Shown here: in pieces, positions 46,807 to 56,355 of the stretch
Layout of the letters: every line of letters starts with the position of its first letter
How positions within the stretch are numbered: the first letter of the stretch is position 1
Assembly (NCBI GenBank): GCA_026195895.1
Contig: JAPHRO010000027.1
Coordinates: 1 to 64,000 of the forward strand
Direction: 5' to 3'
DNA from: Gammaproteobacteria bacterium
GTDB taxonomy: Bacteria > Pseudomonadota > Gammaproteobacteria > SZUA-229
Length of the DNA: 64,000 nucleotides
Position numbers and translations under genes: made by a program
Notes under the pieces: model-generated
Database searches by the model: none
What the model was told of the DNA's origin: nothing
The model's input: only the letters and a program-made list of their open reading frames with translations

Positions 46807-47705
46807 ACAGCTCTTTTCTTAATCTGCCTTCACCTGTCACTCAGCTCCACCACCCCTTACTCGAAGCAAAAAAGCTCCAGTTATTTATCAAACGCGATGA
46901 ACTGATTCATCCGCATCTGCAGGGTAACAAATGGCGTAAATTGAAATACAACCTGCTGCAAGCCAGACGAAATGGGCACAGCACATTACTCACTTTTGGC
47001 GGCGCTTATTCCAATCACATACATGCAACAGCGGCCGCTGGGCACTACTTTAATTTCAGGACCATTGGCATTATTCGAGGTGAACAACACCTGCCGCTGA
47101 ATCCTACCCTGCAGGATGCAAAAGACTGGGGCATGGCATTACATTATGTTTCGCGCGCCGAATATAGAGAAAAAACCAGTCCCGCATTCATCGAAAAACT
47201 AATAACACAATTTTCCGATTTCTACCTTATCCCGGAAGGTGGTAATAATGAATTCGCGACCAGGGGCTGTGTAGAAATTATTGATGAACTCGAAGATAAA
47301 TATGATGCCATCTGTGTCGACTGCGGCACTGGTGCCACCATGACCGGTATTATTGCCGGACTGGAAAATAAATCCCGGGTACTGGGTTTTGCGGTACTTA
47401 AAGGCGCTGATTTTTTACAGCATGATGTTACCCGGCAACTACAGCAATATACCCATAGAACCTTCAATAACTGGGCGTTAATTCCTGATTATCATTTTGG
47501 CGGCTTTGCCAGAACAAAACCCGAACTGATCGAATTTATAAAAGAATTTAAACAGCAATTTGATATCCAGCTTGAACCTGTCTATTCAGGCAAAATGCTG
47601 TTTGGAATTTTTGATTTGATTAAGCAGGATTATTTTCCAGACAATACACGAATACTGGCAATACATGGTGGCGGGCTGCAGGGTTTACGCGGTTTTGCTC
47701 TTTAA
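46803..47705 (+). CDS. PLP enzyme, D-cysteine desulfhydrase/ACC deaminase family
   Basis: About 300 residues of fold-type II PLP enzyme: RDELIHPHLQGNKWRKLKYN with the Schiff-base Lys, TFGGAYSNHIHATAA, IPEGGNNEFA and CGTGATMTGIIAG (phosphate loop). Family members deaminate D-cysteine, other D-amino acids or ACC; which one applies cannot be read from sequence. Neither ATG (46776, 46803) has a ribosome site, and both are inside the hairpin. Confidence 0.88.
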   Translation: MDSSFLNLPSPVTQLHHPLLEAKKLQLFIKRDELIHPHLQGNKWRKLKYNLLQARRNGHSTLLTFGGAYSNHIHATAAAGHYFNFRTIGIIRGEQHLPLNPTLQDAKDWGMALHYVSRAEYREKTSPAFIEKLITQFSDFYLIPEGGNNEFATRGCVEIIDELEDKYDAICVDCGTGATMTGIIAGLENKSRVLGFAVLKGADFLQHDVTRQLQQYTHRTFNNWALIPDYHFGGFARTKPELIEFIKEFKQQFDIQLEPVYSGKMLFGIFDLIKQDYFPDNTRILAIHGGGLQGLRGFAL

Positions 47706-47723
47706 CACCAGTATCTAAATAAA

Positions 47724-47762
47724 AAAGGGCGCAAAGAAAATATTTTGATCTTTGCGCCCTTT
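47724..47762. terminator. Bidirectional terminator
   Basis: AAAGGGCGCAAAGA and TCTTTGCGCCCTTT form a perfect 14-bp stem around 11 bases, between the convergent PLP enzyme and FecR genes. Confidence 0.92.
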
Positions 47763-47799
47763 ATATTTGGCATCAATTTTAATTTTGGCAGAAAATTAA

Positions 47800-48588
47800 T
47801 TAGTAACTTTCATTCTCCATGCTATCAAGCTCTTTATAGGCATCGATATAGTCTTTAGAGAAATTTTTAAAATCATCAAATTCCATTTTAAAGTCATCTG
47901 ATAACTCTTTTTCACTGACACGATTATCATCAAAACTAACTACCCGGTTGGCTTCCAGATCAAAGCTTTTCTTATACTCTACAAATTCCCTGTTCAGATT
48001 ACTCTTGTAATCACTGTACTCCTGATCCAGTGCCTCTGCTCGCTCCTGCGCCTGCTGTTTGAAGGCTTCAAAATCATCCGTCTGCTGTTGCCTGCGAATT
48101 TCATAGTCTTTGCCGGGTGACTCGATATTCAGCTTACCTTCCTGTAACGCAACACCTTTGTTGTCACCCTCTTCATAAACAATAAATGTCGTGCCACGAA
48201 TACCAATAGTGGCAAATTTGGTTTTCACTTTTCTGGGTTTCTTTTTACCAAAAACTTTTCGGAACACATAATAAACCTTACCACCCAACTGCGATAACCA
48301 GCCGGTTTGCTCTACCCGCAGACTGCTTTTTTCATCCAGTACCGACATCGCCCCATCATCAAATTGAACAACCGCTTTACTACCTTCTTTGGTAACCACG
48401 GTTTCCATTTTATTCACCAGATTCTGCGACTTCTCAGGCTTCCGTTGCTCACCCTTACTGTTGATGATGTAGACTTCGCCCTGCACCTTTACGATACGTG
48501 CACGAAAATCATCTGCCTGAGCTGACAGCCAACTGATGCTCAGTACCATCAATAGCGCCAGTTGTTTTATCAGTAATAAATTCTTCAT
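47800..48588 (-). CDS. FecR-domain exported protein
   Basis: A 262-residue protein with a signal peptide (AQA) and a FecR domain at about 25-150 (VQGEVYIINSKGEQ ... FATIGIRGTTFIVYE). The remaining half is acidic and coiled-coil. FecR proteins sense periplasmic signals for sigma factors, or act as surface proteins. The start at 48588 is chosen for its GGGGA site; the upstream extension lacks one. It lies 99 bp behind the anti-sigma gene. Confidence 0.87.
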   Translation of the reverse strand: MKNLLLIKQLALLMVLSISWLSAQADDFRARIVKVQGEVYIINSKGEQRKPEKSQNLVNKMETVVTKEGSKAVVQFDDGAMSVLDEKSSLRVEQTGWLSQLGGKVYYVFRKVFGKKKPRKVKTKFATIGIRGTTFIVYEEGDNKGVALQEGKLNIESPGKDYEIRRQQQTDDFEAFKQQAQERAEALDQEYSDYKSNLNREFVEYKKSFDLEANRVVSFDDNRVSEKELSDDFKMEFDDFKNFSKDYIDAYKELDSMENESY

Positions 48589-48687
48589 GTAATTCCCCGT
48601 CCTGAGTAGCTTAAGCTGAGATAATAGCCGACATTGCGCCATAAGATAAGAGGCTTTATGTGAAGCCCGGTGAGTCTGTGACCTGAA

Positions 48688-49461
48688 TCAATCGCCCGCT
48701 GCAGATGCCGCCTGTTTTTCCCAGGCAGACAATTCCTCTGGCAGTACATAATCTGGATAGATTTGTCGGAATTGTCTGAGCTTACTGTGCAACTGGTCAT
48801 ACTGGCTATCTGCCAGCAATCGCTTCATCTCGTCCAGCCGCGCGTCGCGGGATATTTCTTTCGCAGCGTCCAGGGTCATATCCTGTGCTGCCCTGTTTCC
48901 AGCAGCCGATTGTAACTGCATTTTTTCACTGGAATCAGACTCGGCGGGTGATGCTCGTCGGAGCATTTCGGGTCGGCTATAAGGCTGTTTTGCTGCCGGT
49001 TTCGATGCTTTAGCCCGCGCTTCAACAGCCTGCATTTTGGCCGTTTTTTTAACACTCTCCGGTGGGGCCAGCTGCGCTTCCATAGCAGTCGTCGCCATTG
49101 GTGCTGCTGGCGCCATTATCGCTGCCGGCTCTTTATCATTATCCCTGCCTGCCTGCGGGGCGCTTCTCTCAAGCTCGGGCACCACCTCTCGATCCAGTAC
49201 TTCCGGTTCCAGCAATAGCCTGAGCACTACGCTTAAACTGATCACGATAACAGCAGCATAGGACACCGGCACATACCAGGCCCTGCGATTGGGTTTCATG
49301 GGTAACACTTTAGCCGTTGAGGCAGCCGTACTTGCTACTGCTTTATGCGCCGCAGCGAGGATGCGCTGATCAAGCTCAGAACTCGGCTGCTCCTGTTCCA
49401 GCGACTGATAAAGCTGGTGAATTTCCTGCTGTTCAGTTTGAGTGGTAGATTTTTCGCTCAT
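48688..49461 (-). CDS. Probable anti-sigma factor, single TM
   Basis: A 257-residue protein with a cytoplasmic N-terminus (residues 1-60, beginning with a Gln/Glu-rich helix), one membrane helix (VSYAAVIVISLSVVLRLLL) and an Ala/Pro-rich periplasmic part. No zinc-binding HxxxCxxC. Its ATGA overlaps the end of the ECF sigma gene, the classic sigma/anti-sigma arrangement, which is the main reason for the assignment. Confidence 0.75.
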   Translation of the reverse strand: MSEKSTTQTEQQEIHQLYQSLEQEQPSSELDQRILAAAHKAVASTAASTAKVLPMKPNRRAWYVPVSYAAVIVISLSVVLRLLLEPEVLDREVVPELERSAPQAGRDNDKEPAAIMAPAAPMATTAMEAQLAPPESVKKTAKMQAVEARAKASKPAAKQPYSRPEMLRRASPAESDSSEKMQLQSAAGNRAAQDMTLDAAKEISRDARLDEMKRLLADSQYDQLHSKLRQFRQIYPDYVLPEELSAWEKQAASAAGD

Positions 49462-50027
49462 CGTATGGACACCAGCGATAGACGCAAACGTTTTACCGCA
49501 TAACGCAATCGACTCTTGACGGTTTCTCGATTCACTCCAGTGACTTCCGCTATTTGTTCGAGGCTAAGCGCCGCCTCTTCTTTTAACAGAAAGGCATTGC
49601 GCTGCTCTTCAGGCAAGGCCTGTATCTGTTGTCTTAATTGCATACTCTGCTGCCCATGGTGAGCATGATCATCCGGACTTTTAGCCTCATCTATCATCGT
49701 CTCGCAATCCTGTTCTGCCGACTCAGGTTTACAGCTACGCCAGTGGTCGACCAGACGATTGTGTGCAATATGATAAAGGTAAGTGGTGAATTTGGCACTC
49801 GCCTGATAGCGATCCCTGGCATTTATTAAATTCATCCACACGTCCTGGAACAATTCGTTTGCCAGCTCAGACTGCAACCCCAGCTGGCGTAAAAAATAAC
49901 GATACAGGCCGCCTTTATGACGCGCATACAGCACATCAAAGGCGGCCGCATGTCCATTTCGATAGCTCAACATCAGTTGTTCATCAGTTAAACCATCCAG
50001 GCTTTGATCGGTTAGCTGTGCAGACAA
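49458..50027 (-). CDS. ECF sigma factor
   Basis: A 189-residue sigma70-family factor with regions 2 (ELFQDVWMNLINARDRYQ ... YLYHIAHNRLVDHW) and 4 (LSLEQIAEVTGVNRETVKS) only. It should direct RNA polymerase to an envelope-related regulon, held by the overlapping anti-sigma. It lies 11 bp behind the VWA lipoprotein gene, suggesting one operon. Confidence 0.94.
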   Translation of the reverse strand: MSAQLTDQSLDGLTDEQLMLSYRNGHAAAFDVLYARHKGGLYRYFLRQLGLQSELANELFQDVWMNLINARDRYQASAKFTTYLYHIAHNRLVDHWRSCKPESAEQDCETMIDEAKSPDDHAHHGQQSMQLRQQIQALPEEQRNAFLLKEEAALSLEQIAEVTGVNRETVKSRLRYAVKRLRLSLVSIR

Positions 50028-50038
50028 TGTTTATCCAG

Positions 50039-51781
50039 TTAGTTAAGGCTTTTTGCCAGTGCTACCAACTGGATAAATTCACCGCGGTAAGCAAAAGCGT
50101 CTTTACCCCGTGCGCCACGGGCCAGTTGCATAATATCATCATAATCGAAATCATTCAGATACTGACCACCGCGCAGTTGTTGACCAAAGGCAGCCACCGC
50201 AGCTGCAAAACGATAGTTATCGGAGCAATGCTTAACGCCAGTTTTTATTTCATTTAAACGCAATGGCTGCTCAATGAGCCGGCTGTTATTTTCACCGGGC
50301 TGTTTATAACGTAGTCGAATAAAGGCCAGTTCATCTGGTTTTGCGCTATTTTCTATCAGCCTGTTTCCACCATTAGCTGTTCCATATCGCAGTTCATCGA
50401 CTCGCAACGACTTACTGTCATGCAGACTAATTTCATACAGCGCAGTTACACTATGCCCGGCGCCTATTTCACCGGCATCAATCTTGTCATTATTAAAATC
50501 TTCACGTTTTAATGCTCGATTTTCATAACCGATCAAACGGTATTCAGCCACTACAGCAGGATTAAACTCAATCTGGATTTTCACATCTTTGGCAATGGTA
50601 TTTAATGTAGACCCCATCTGTTCGACCAGTACTTTACGCGCCTCATTTAAATTATCAATATAGCTGTAGTTGCCATTACCCGCATCGGCCAGTTGCTCCA
50701 TCAAATGGTCATTATAGTTACCACTACCAAAACCCAGCGTAGTGAGTGCAACGCCCTGTTTTCTTTCCTGTTCCACCAGTTGTTTCAGGGCATCAAAATT
50801 TGTCGTACCGACATTAAAGTCACCATCGGTAGCCAGTAAAATCCGATTAATGCCGTCTTTGATAAATGCCTGCTTTGCCATCTGATACGCCAGACGTATA
50901 CCCGCAGCACCGTTAGTAGAACCTCCCGCGGTCAGACCCTCTAAAGCTCTGGTGATTTTAATCTGCTGGTCACCGGCTGTTGGTTCCAGCACCACACCCG
51001 AGGCGCCGGCATACACCACCAGTGAAATGCGATCATTTTTGTCCATTTGTTTGACTAATAATTTCAGGCCTGACTTTAACAATCCCAGCTTGTCCTGACT
51101 TTGCATGGAGCCGGACACATCGACCAGAAATACCAGGTTTGCCGGCGGCAAATCAGCCGGTTGAATATCATAGCCCTGCAAACCGAGATGCAGTAAATAA
51201 CTGTCTTTATTCCAGGGTGCGGGCGCAATTTCAGACACCACATTAAATGGTCTTTGCTGATTATCAGGCCGTGGATAATCGTAACTAAAGTAGTTAATCA
51301 ATTCTTCAGTTCTAATAGCCTGCCTGTTGGGAATTCGCCCCTGATTAAGCACGCGACGCATATTTGAGTAGGCACCGGTATCGACATCAATACTGAAAGT
51401 GGATACTGGAGATTCCGCAACGCGCTTTACCGGGTTATCATCAAAGCTTTTATAATTCTCCCGATCCACGGGTTCACTGGCCATTCTGATCTGGTCCAGT
51501 ACCGGCGTATAAGTCATCGACTGTAGCGCTCCATAAGCTACGGACTGTTCCATATGCATTGCTGTTTTAGCCTTGTGCGGGGCCGGCTGATGTCGACTGA
51601 TTCGCTCCTGCTGTTTTTTTTCCGTAGCTGGCGATGGCTGCGCACGAGTATCCTCAACTTTATGATCCACGCCGGGTTGTTCATTATCGGATCCAGCATT
51701 TACAGCCACATCCTGGCCAGTCAGGGTGCAGGCCTGTAATAAAATAATCGTGGCGGCTAAATAGCCCATTGAATAGTTCAT
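50039..51781 (-). CDS. VWA-domain lipoprotein, YfbK-like
   Basis: A 580-residue protein with a lipobox (LLQAC). A YfbK-type N-terminal segment (STFSIDVDTGAYSNMRR, then EELINYFSYDYP) precedes a von Willebrand A domain whose metal site DVSGSMQSQ is intact (with TNGAAG and ATDGDFN), followed by a C-terminal DUF3520-like region. It probably binds protein partners at the envelope in a metal-dependent way. First gene of the sigma-factor cluster. Confidence 0.88.
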   Translation of the reverse strand: MNYSMGYLAATIILLQACTLTGQDVAVNAGSDNEQPGVDHKVEDTRAQPSPATEKKQQERISRHQPAPHKAKTAMHMEQSVAYGALQSMTYTPVLDQIRMASEPVDRENYKSFDDNPVKRVAESPVSTFSIDVDTGAYSNMRRVLNQGRIPNRQAIRTEELINYFSYDYPRPDNQQRPFNVVSEIAPAPWNKDSYLLHLGLQGYDIQPADLPPANLVFLVDVSGSMQSQDKLGLLKSGLKLLVKQMDKNDRISLVVYAGASGVVLEPTAGDQQIKITRALEGLTAGGSTNGAAGIRLAYQMAKQAFIKDGINRILLATDGDFNVGTTNFDALKQLVEQERKQGVALTTLGFGSGNYNDHLMEQLADAGNGNYSYIDNLNEARKVLVEQMGSTLNTIAKDVKIQIEFNPAVVAEYRLIGYENRALKREDFNNDKIDAGEIGAGHSVTALYEISLHDSKSLRVDELRYGTANGGNRLIENSAKPDELAFIRLRYKQPGENNSRLIEQPLRLNEIKTGVKHCSDNYRFAAAVAAFGQQLRGGQYLNDFDYDDIMQLARGARGKDAFAYRGEFIQLVALAKSLN

Positions 51782-51910
51782 GATATATCTCCTCGTTTAT
51801 TGTTATTTCTGTAAACGTTGGCGATATAAAAAAGGGGTTAACGGCGAGAAAAATTTTTCTGCCAGATAAACTGCACTGGTATGACTGGTTTAATATGGCA
51901 TGATCATAAA

Positions 51911-52330
51911 TCAGGAATTAACCAGAGATTCGAGTAACTCCCAGTGCTCATCCTGCTGTATTTCCGCGGCAAGATTATGGTAGACCCAGTCCCGATTTAT
52001 TTCTTTTACCATTTTTTCACAATATTCGGGTAGAAAAGTATACAGAATAAACATCCTGACACCGTCGGTTGTCACCACGGCCACAAACACCGACACGCTG
52101 CTGGTTTCCAGTCGGTCCTGCAACAAAGCCTCTAACTCCATTAATAGCCGATTTTCCTCCGCGTACGGATAGCCATCAATATCCATCGTAGACAGAGGAA
52201 CGGTTATGGTTAACTGGTAAATATATTTGGCATGACAGATATAAGCTTCGACGTTTTTATTTAATCGAAGACTCAGTGGATGTCCCTGATAATCCCTGAA
52301 GTAGACACTCCAGTCGTAATCTTTTTTCAT
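51911..52330 (-). CDS. Hypothetical cytoplasmic protein
   Basis: A 139-residue protein without signal or membrane segments, alternating strand and helix, with a conserved-looking start (MKKDYDWSVYFRDYQGHPLS). No recognised family. Codon use is like its neighbours. Good reading frame, but only moderate confidence that it belongs to a defined family. Confidence 0.65.
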   Translation of the reverse strand: MKKDYDWSVYFRDYQGHPLSLRLNKNVEAYICHAKYIYQLTITVPLSTMDIDGYPYAEENRLLMELEALLQDRLETSSVSVFVAVVTTDGVRMFILYTFLPEYCEKMVKEINRDWVYHNLAAEIQQDEHWELLESLVNS

Positions 52331-52408
52331 TTTGAATTTTGTTTATATTGGGTTTGCGGAACACCAGGTGCACTGACTGTTCCAGGTATAGCCTTACAGT
52401 AGAAACTG

Positions 52409-53179
52409 CTAGCGTCTTTTCCTGACCACAGCTAACAATCCAATCATTCCTGAAACAAACAACCAGGCAGCCGCAGGTACAGGAACTGGCGCCACATTAT
52501 TGATACGGGCATAGACTTCAGTAGACACCGACGAAGTTTCAGCCAGCGAAAGCGACGTCGCGTAACTGTTGCCGCCATCGATGCTCAAACCCACCACCTC
52601 AAGTTCATACTTGATGCCTTCAAATTTAAATATATAGGGCTCAAAAGCCTGCGCATCACTGAGACTGAGCAAGGAAATTTGATCATCCGGATCTTCCCCG
52701 TTATTCGGTGTATTGACAATGTCGAACATATATCCGAATTCGTAATTGACGCCATAGATGCTCAAACCCAGATTAAAATCCACCCCGTCGACATGGCGGG
52801 AGCGATAAGTAGGCATATTGCTATAGCTTAAACTGCCCAGTGAAAACAGCGTACCGACACTGGCTTCAAATCCTGTTTCACCGCTATCACTGCCAACCCC
52901 ATCAAATGCCAGGCTACTATGGCCACCACGCTGGCAATTCAATCGACTGCAACCCCAGTTAAACACGCTGGCAGCGTCTGTTGCGAAACCTGAATCCGCA
53001 TTCTTGATATCAACATAGTCCCAGCGACCGTGGTCCGGATTTGAAAACCCACCATAGGCCGAGCCCACAAACAGGGTATAGGAGATGCTACTGGCATGGG
53101 CCGATGAGAACAGCGCCAGCATGCACGACATGAATACTAATAGCTTGAGCGGTCTGAAGGGGCTAACAGAATTGTTCAT
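52409..53179 (-). CDS. PEP-CTERM-type exported protein
   Basis: A 256-residue protein with a signal peptide (SSAHA) and a C-terminal exosortase sorting signal: VPVPAAAWLF, a hydrophobic helix and RKRR at the very end. The mature part is a Gly/Ser/Asn-rich beta domain with one Cys pair. Such proteins are cut and anchored or released by EpsH-type exosortase, often with biofilm polysaccharide. No exosortase gene is in the window. Divergent from tetR. Confidence 0.88.
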   Translation of the reverse strand: MNNSVSPFRPLKLLVFMSCMLALFSSAHASSISYTLFVGSAYGGFSNPDHGRWDYVDIKNADSGFATDAASVFNWGCSRLNCQRGGHSSLAFDGVGSDSGETGFEASVGTLFSLGSLSYSNMPTYRSRHVDGVDFNLGLSIYGVNYEFGYMFDIVNTPNNGEDPDDQISLLSLSDAQAFEPYIFKFEGIKYELEVVGLSIDGGNSYATSLSLAETSSVSTEVYARINNVAPVPVPAAAWLFVSGMIGLLAVVRKRR

Positions 53180-53528
53180 ATCCAGTCCTTAATTAAAATT
53201 TGCATCATTACTTACACTGTATAAATATTTTTATGTGTTTTTGTTTTTTTAATTTCTGACATTCAATAAAGGCAAAATGCAGGCCAAATGACAATTCCTT
53301 CTTTTAAAACATGTATTTACCAAAAACGGCATGAATAAAACACACTGCTTTTACAAAAAACGTAATGTTTACCGACATTTTTCTATTTTGAGCAAATAAA
53401 TCAATAACTTAAATTTACATTATTGATTAACACCAGTCATTACCGTAAATTATTTCGACAAATTCCTTATGCATTCCAGCTCAGGCCTGCCCAGTTTCAC
53501 CTAAAAAAAGCACTCTAACTCCTACCCA

Positions 53529-53569
53529 ATGTTAACGACGTTTACATATAATGTAATCGCTGTTAACAT
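53529..53569. promoter_or_regulatory. 41-bp perfect compound dyad upstream of tetR
   Basis: ATGTTAAC-N5-TTACAT-ATA-ATGTAA-N5-GTTAACAT: two nested inverted repeats sharing one centre (53549), ending 43 bp before the TetR start. TATAAT lies across the centre. Probable operator for two TetR dimers. Upstream DNA (53354-53450) has partial matches such as TTTACATTATTGATTAAC. The remainder of 53180-53528 is AT-rich without a gene. Confidence 0.75.
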
Positions 53570-53612
53570 CGGATATAAGCGGACTCAACAACAAAGCACG
53601 AGCAATAAAAAC

Positions 53613-54233
53613 ATGGCCAGAAATAATAATTATCACCATGGCGATCTGCGCAATACTCTGATCAGCACAGCCATCACAATGCTCAAAGAAAACGACTCCT
53701 TTGAGATAAGCTTACGACAATTGGCAAAAAGAGCGGGGGTTAGCTATGGCGCACCCTATCGACATTTCAGAGACAAAAACGAGTTACTCGGCGCTATTGT
53801 TGCGGACGCCCACCAACATCTGGCCCAGCGCCTCGAGCGGCTGAAACAGCAGCATCTCAATGAACCATTGAAGCAGCTCACCGAGACCGCAGTTGCTTAT
53901 GTAAGCCTAGCAGTGGAATCCCCCCAGATTACCCGGCTGATGTTCGCCGGGACATTACAGCCCGGCCACAGCCCGTCATCCGAAAACCACAGCTCCGAGA
54001 GCAGCTTCAGGGTATTTCTGGATATTGTTGAAAACGGGGTAAAGCACGGACTATACAAAGATTCCGATACCCAGATGACGGCACTGGCCATCTGGTCGAT
54101 CATTCATGGATTGGTCATGCTGATTTTAGGCAGGCAATTAAATCTGGATATCTCATCCAGCATGAAAATCCAGATTATCAGCCGCATGCTGATTGATATG
54201 CTGGAAAAAGGCATTATTGTTCAGCATAACTAG
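53613..54233 (+). CDS. TetR-family regulator
   Basis: A 206-residue regulator. HTH at residues 12-60 (ISLRQLAKRAGVSYGAPYRHFRDKNELL), then a TetR_C-type helical ligand domain. Start at MARNNNYHHGDLRN (53613), the normal beginning of this subgroup; the open frame upstream covers the operator. Likely autoregulated through the dyad, and may control the divergent PEP-CTERM gene. Confidence 0.93.
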   Translation: MARNNNYHHGDLRNTLISTAITMLKENDSFEISLRQLAKRAGVSYGAPYRHFRDKNELLGAIVADAHQHLAQRLERLKQQHLNEPLKQLTETAVAYVSLAVESPQITRLMFAGTLQPGHSPSSENHSSESSFRVFLDIVENGVKHGLYKDSDTQMTALAIWSIIHGLVMLILGRQLNLDISSSMKIQIISRMLIDMLEKGIIVQHN

Positions 54234-54263
54234 CCTCTCTGCCAGCACTATAGTCTCTGGAGA

Positions 54264-54929
54264 TTATTCAAGCAGGGTATTTAGCCGGTCAAGATCATTC
54301 ATCACCCGCCACTGGCCCCCACCGTCCTGCACCCGTTTTGACCAGGCTTCAACACGCTTCATATATTCTCTGGGGTCTACATTGTCGGAGCGCAGCTTGG
54401 TGACATTGAGCGCTGTTACTTTAATACCATCGAAAGTAATAGGGAAATCTCGAATCTGGCCTTTCTTGATTTCTTCTTTCATATCGGAAAACACCAGAAT
54501 ATATTTTTCACCGGCCCCTGTTTCATTCAGATATTCAATAGCCTGCAACATGCCACCGGTAATATCTGTATAAGAACTGCCTTTGACCTGGCTGGAGAAC
54601 TGATCCACGGCCTCCAGAAATGCGCGTTTTTGCGAATTGGCTTTGGAGGGACGCAAATCAAACGTGATTTTGGCAATGATATCTTTTTCACTAAAACTGC
54701 CACTATCAATTCGCGCCAGCGCCAGCGAATCCCCAGGACTCAATATACCGAGTAGATATTTTACAATACCCTTGGCTTTATCGATTTGCTGGGTATAAGT
54801 GCCCGAGGTGTCTAACAGCATATAAACCGCACGATTATGAGAAACAGGTTCAGAGCAGGAAGTTAACAATAAATAACTGCAAAATAAAAATAAAAGCCCT
54901 GCTGTTTTTCTCATTTTCCTACTCCTCAT
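54264..54929 (-). CDS. VWA-like lipoprotein
   Basis: A 221-residue protein with a lipobox (LLTSC). The body is a von Willebrand A-type fold: MLLDTSGTYTQQ stands where the MIDAS DxSxS would be (Asp, Thr-Ser-Gly-Thr), with SYTDITGGM and LVFSDMKEE. It overlaps the preceding membrane protein gene by 11 bp. The two form a unit; function unknown. Confidence 0.8.
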   Translation of the reverse strand: MRSRKMRKTAGLLFLFCSYLLLTSCSEPVSHNRAVYMLLDTSGTYTQQIDKAKGIVKYLLGILSPGDSLALARIDSGSFSEKDIIAKITFDLRPSKANSQKRAFLEAVDQFSSQVKGSSYTDITGGMLQAIEYLNETGAGEKYILVFSDMKEEIKKGQIRDFPITFDGIKVTALNVTKLRSDNVDPREYMKRVEAWSKRVQDGGGQWRVMNDLDRLNTLLE

Positions 54930-56355
54930 CTTCAGTAATCAGCTCGGTAGACGGCCTGTTTTTAGCTGGCCGATTTTTGCTAAATATTTGCTCGATACGT
55001 AATGGCAAAAATATGATCAAATCATACAGACTAACCAGTAGCTGACCTAAAGCTCGCATCAGATTGGCCAGTAGACGAATTAGAAAAGCCAGCATGTGTA
55101 ACAGCCAGACCAGTACCAGGCCGATAACGGTTCGCGATGAATGAACAAAAGACTCCAGCGGAATGGCAGCAAAGGTCAGCGCAAATGGCAGGATGAAACC
55201 CATGACCATCTGGCCAACAGAGGGTATCCAGCTCAACTGGGGCTCGGTGACTTCAACGCCGGATAACATCTGATCCAGCGCCGCATTGTCAGAGGCCAGC
55301 ATATCGCGCAGATAGGCCAACGAAGACTCGATTGCGGCAAACACAAAAAGAAAAATGAAGGTAGTGACCGCAATCACTCGACGCTTGTTGTCATCCAGCA
55401 TACTAATAATGGGGAACAGACGCGTAACACCGACAGACTCCATTAAAAAAAGACCAAGAATGACTTCAATGGCAATAATAAACAATGCGGCCACATCGGA
55501 CGCCCTGATCGGCCCCAGATAACTACTGGCGCCCACCATTTCAGACATGGGTAAAGCCACCAACTGGAAATTTACATAACCACCCACTGTCGCAAAAAAT
55601 AACACCACACCAGAAACAAAAAACTGGGTTAATGATGACGAAGAGAGCATACGTTCCGCATAGTCGGTCTTGCTTAAAATTTGCTCATAACGCTCCATCT
55701 GTTCATCAATAATATTGGAGCGATGTTCAAGACCGGTAATTTTTTTCTCCACGCAGCCGAGGATTTTTGTCAGTGAGCGCCAATATGGCATCATTTTCTT
55801 TAACAGCGCATGCCGTTGTTTATTAGCCGCACGATAGGCATTCAGGTCTTTATTGAGTGAATTTTTCAGCGTGGTGTGAATATCACTCAGAATTTTGGCC
55901 ACCACCGGTGATCCACTCGACTGAATTTCAGCCACGGCTTCCACCGCTTTAAGCCATTCCGGCGGCTGCGGCGGCACTTCTCCGGATTGCACATAATCTT
56001 CATCGATGCGGGTAATCTGTTCTTTTAAGTCCCGTTGCAAGGAGGGGTAGCCGCTCAAATCTCGACTGACCAGCGCCTCAACTCGCTGAAATTCCCGTTC
56101 TATATAGCGCTCGGACGCTTCACGCCCATGCGCCAGCAACACTTCACTATTACGACGCTTCAGCCGTGACTCGGCCACCATCACCGAACGCGCCATGATG
56201 CGTAGCGCATTACGCAAACCTTTACTGACGGCCAATATGGCCTGATGCGCAGGCGTCCGTGCGACATAAAGAACTGCAACCAATAACAGCACCCAGATAA
56301 GCACGGACAAAGCCGGCTGGGCTGGCACCCAGAAATTCCACAAATCGGACGTCAT
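54919..56355 (-). CDS. Coiled-coil polytopic membrane protein, unknown
   Basis: A 478-residue protein. One N-terminal membrane helix (about 12-32), a 170-residue coiled-coil region (50-235), then about five more helices (245-450) and a charged tail. No enzymatic motif seen. Layout recalls scaffold proteins that couple envelope complexes. Co-translated with the VWA-like lipoprotein. Confidence 0.8.
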   Translation of the reverse strand: MTSDLWNFWVPAQPALSVLIWVLLLVAVLYVARTPAHQAILAVSKGLRNALRIMARSVMVAESRLKRRNSEVLLAHGREASERYIEREFQRVEALVSRDLSGYPSLQRDLKEQITRIDEDYVQSGEVPPQPPEWLKAVEAVAEIQSSGSPVVAKILSDIHTTLKNSLNKDLNAYRAANKQRHALLKKMMPYWRSLTKILGCVEKKITGLEHRSNIIDEQMERYEQILSKTDYAERMLSSSSLTQFFVSGVVLFFATVGGYVNFQLVALPMSEMVGASSYLGPIRASDVAALFIIAIEVILGLFLMESVGVTRLFPIISMLDDNKRRVIAVTTFIFLFVFAAIESSLAYLRDMLASDNAALDQMLSGVEVTEPQLSWIPSVGQMVMGFILPFALTFAAIPLESFVHSSRTVIGLVLVWLLHMLAFLIRLLANLMRALGQLLVSLYDLIIFLPLRIEQIFSKNRPAKNRPSTELITEDEE

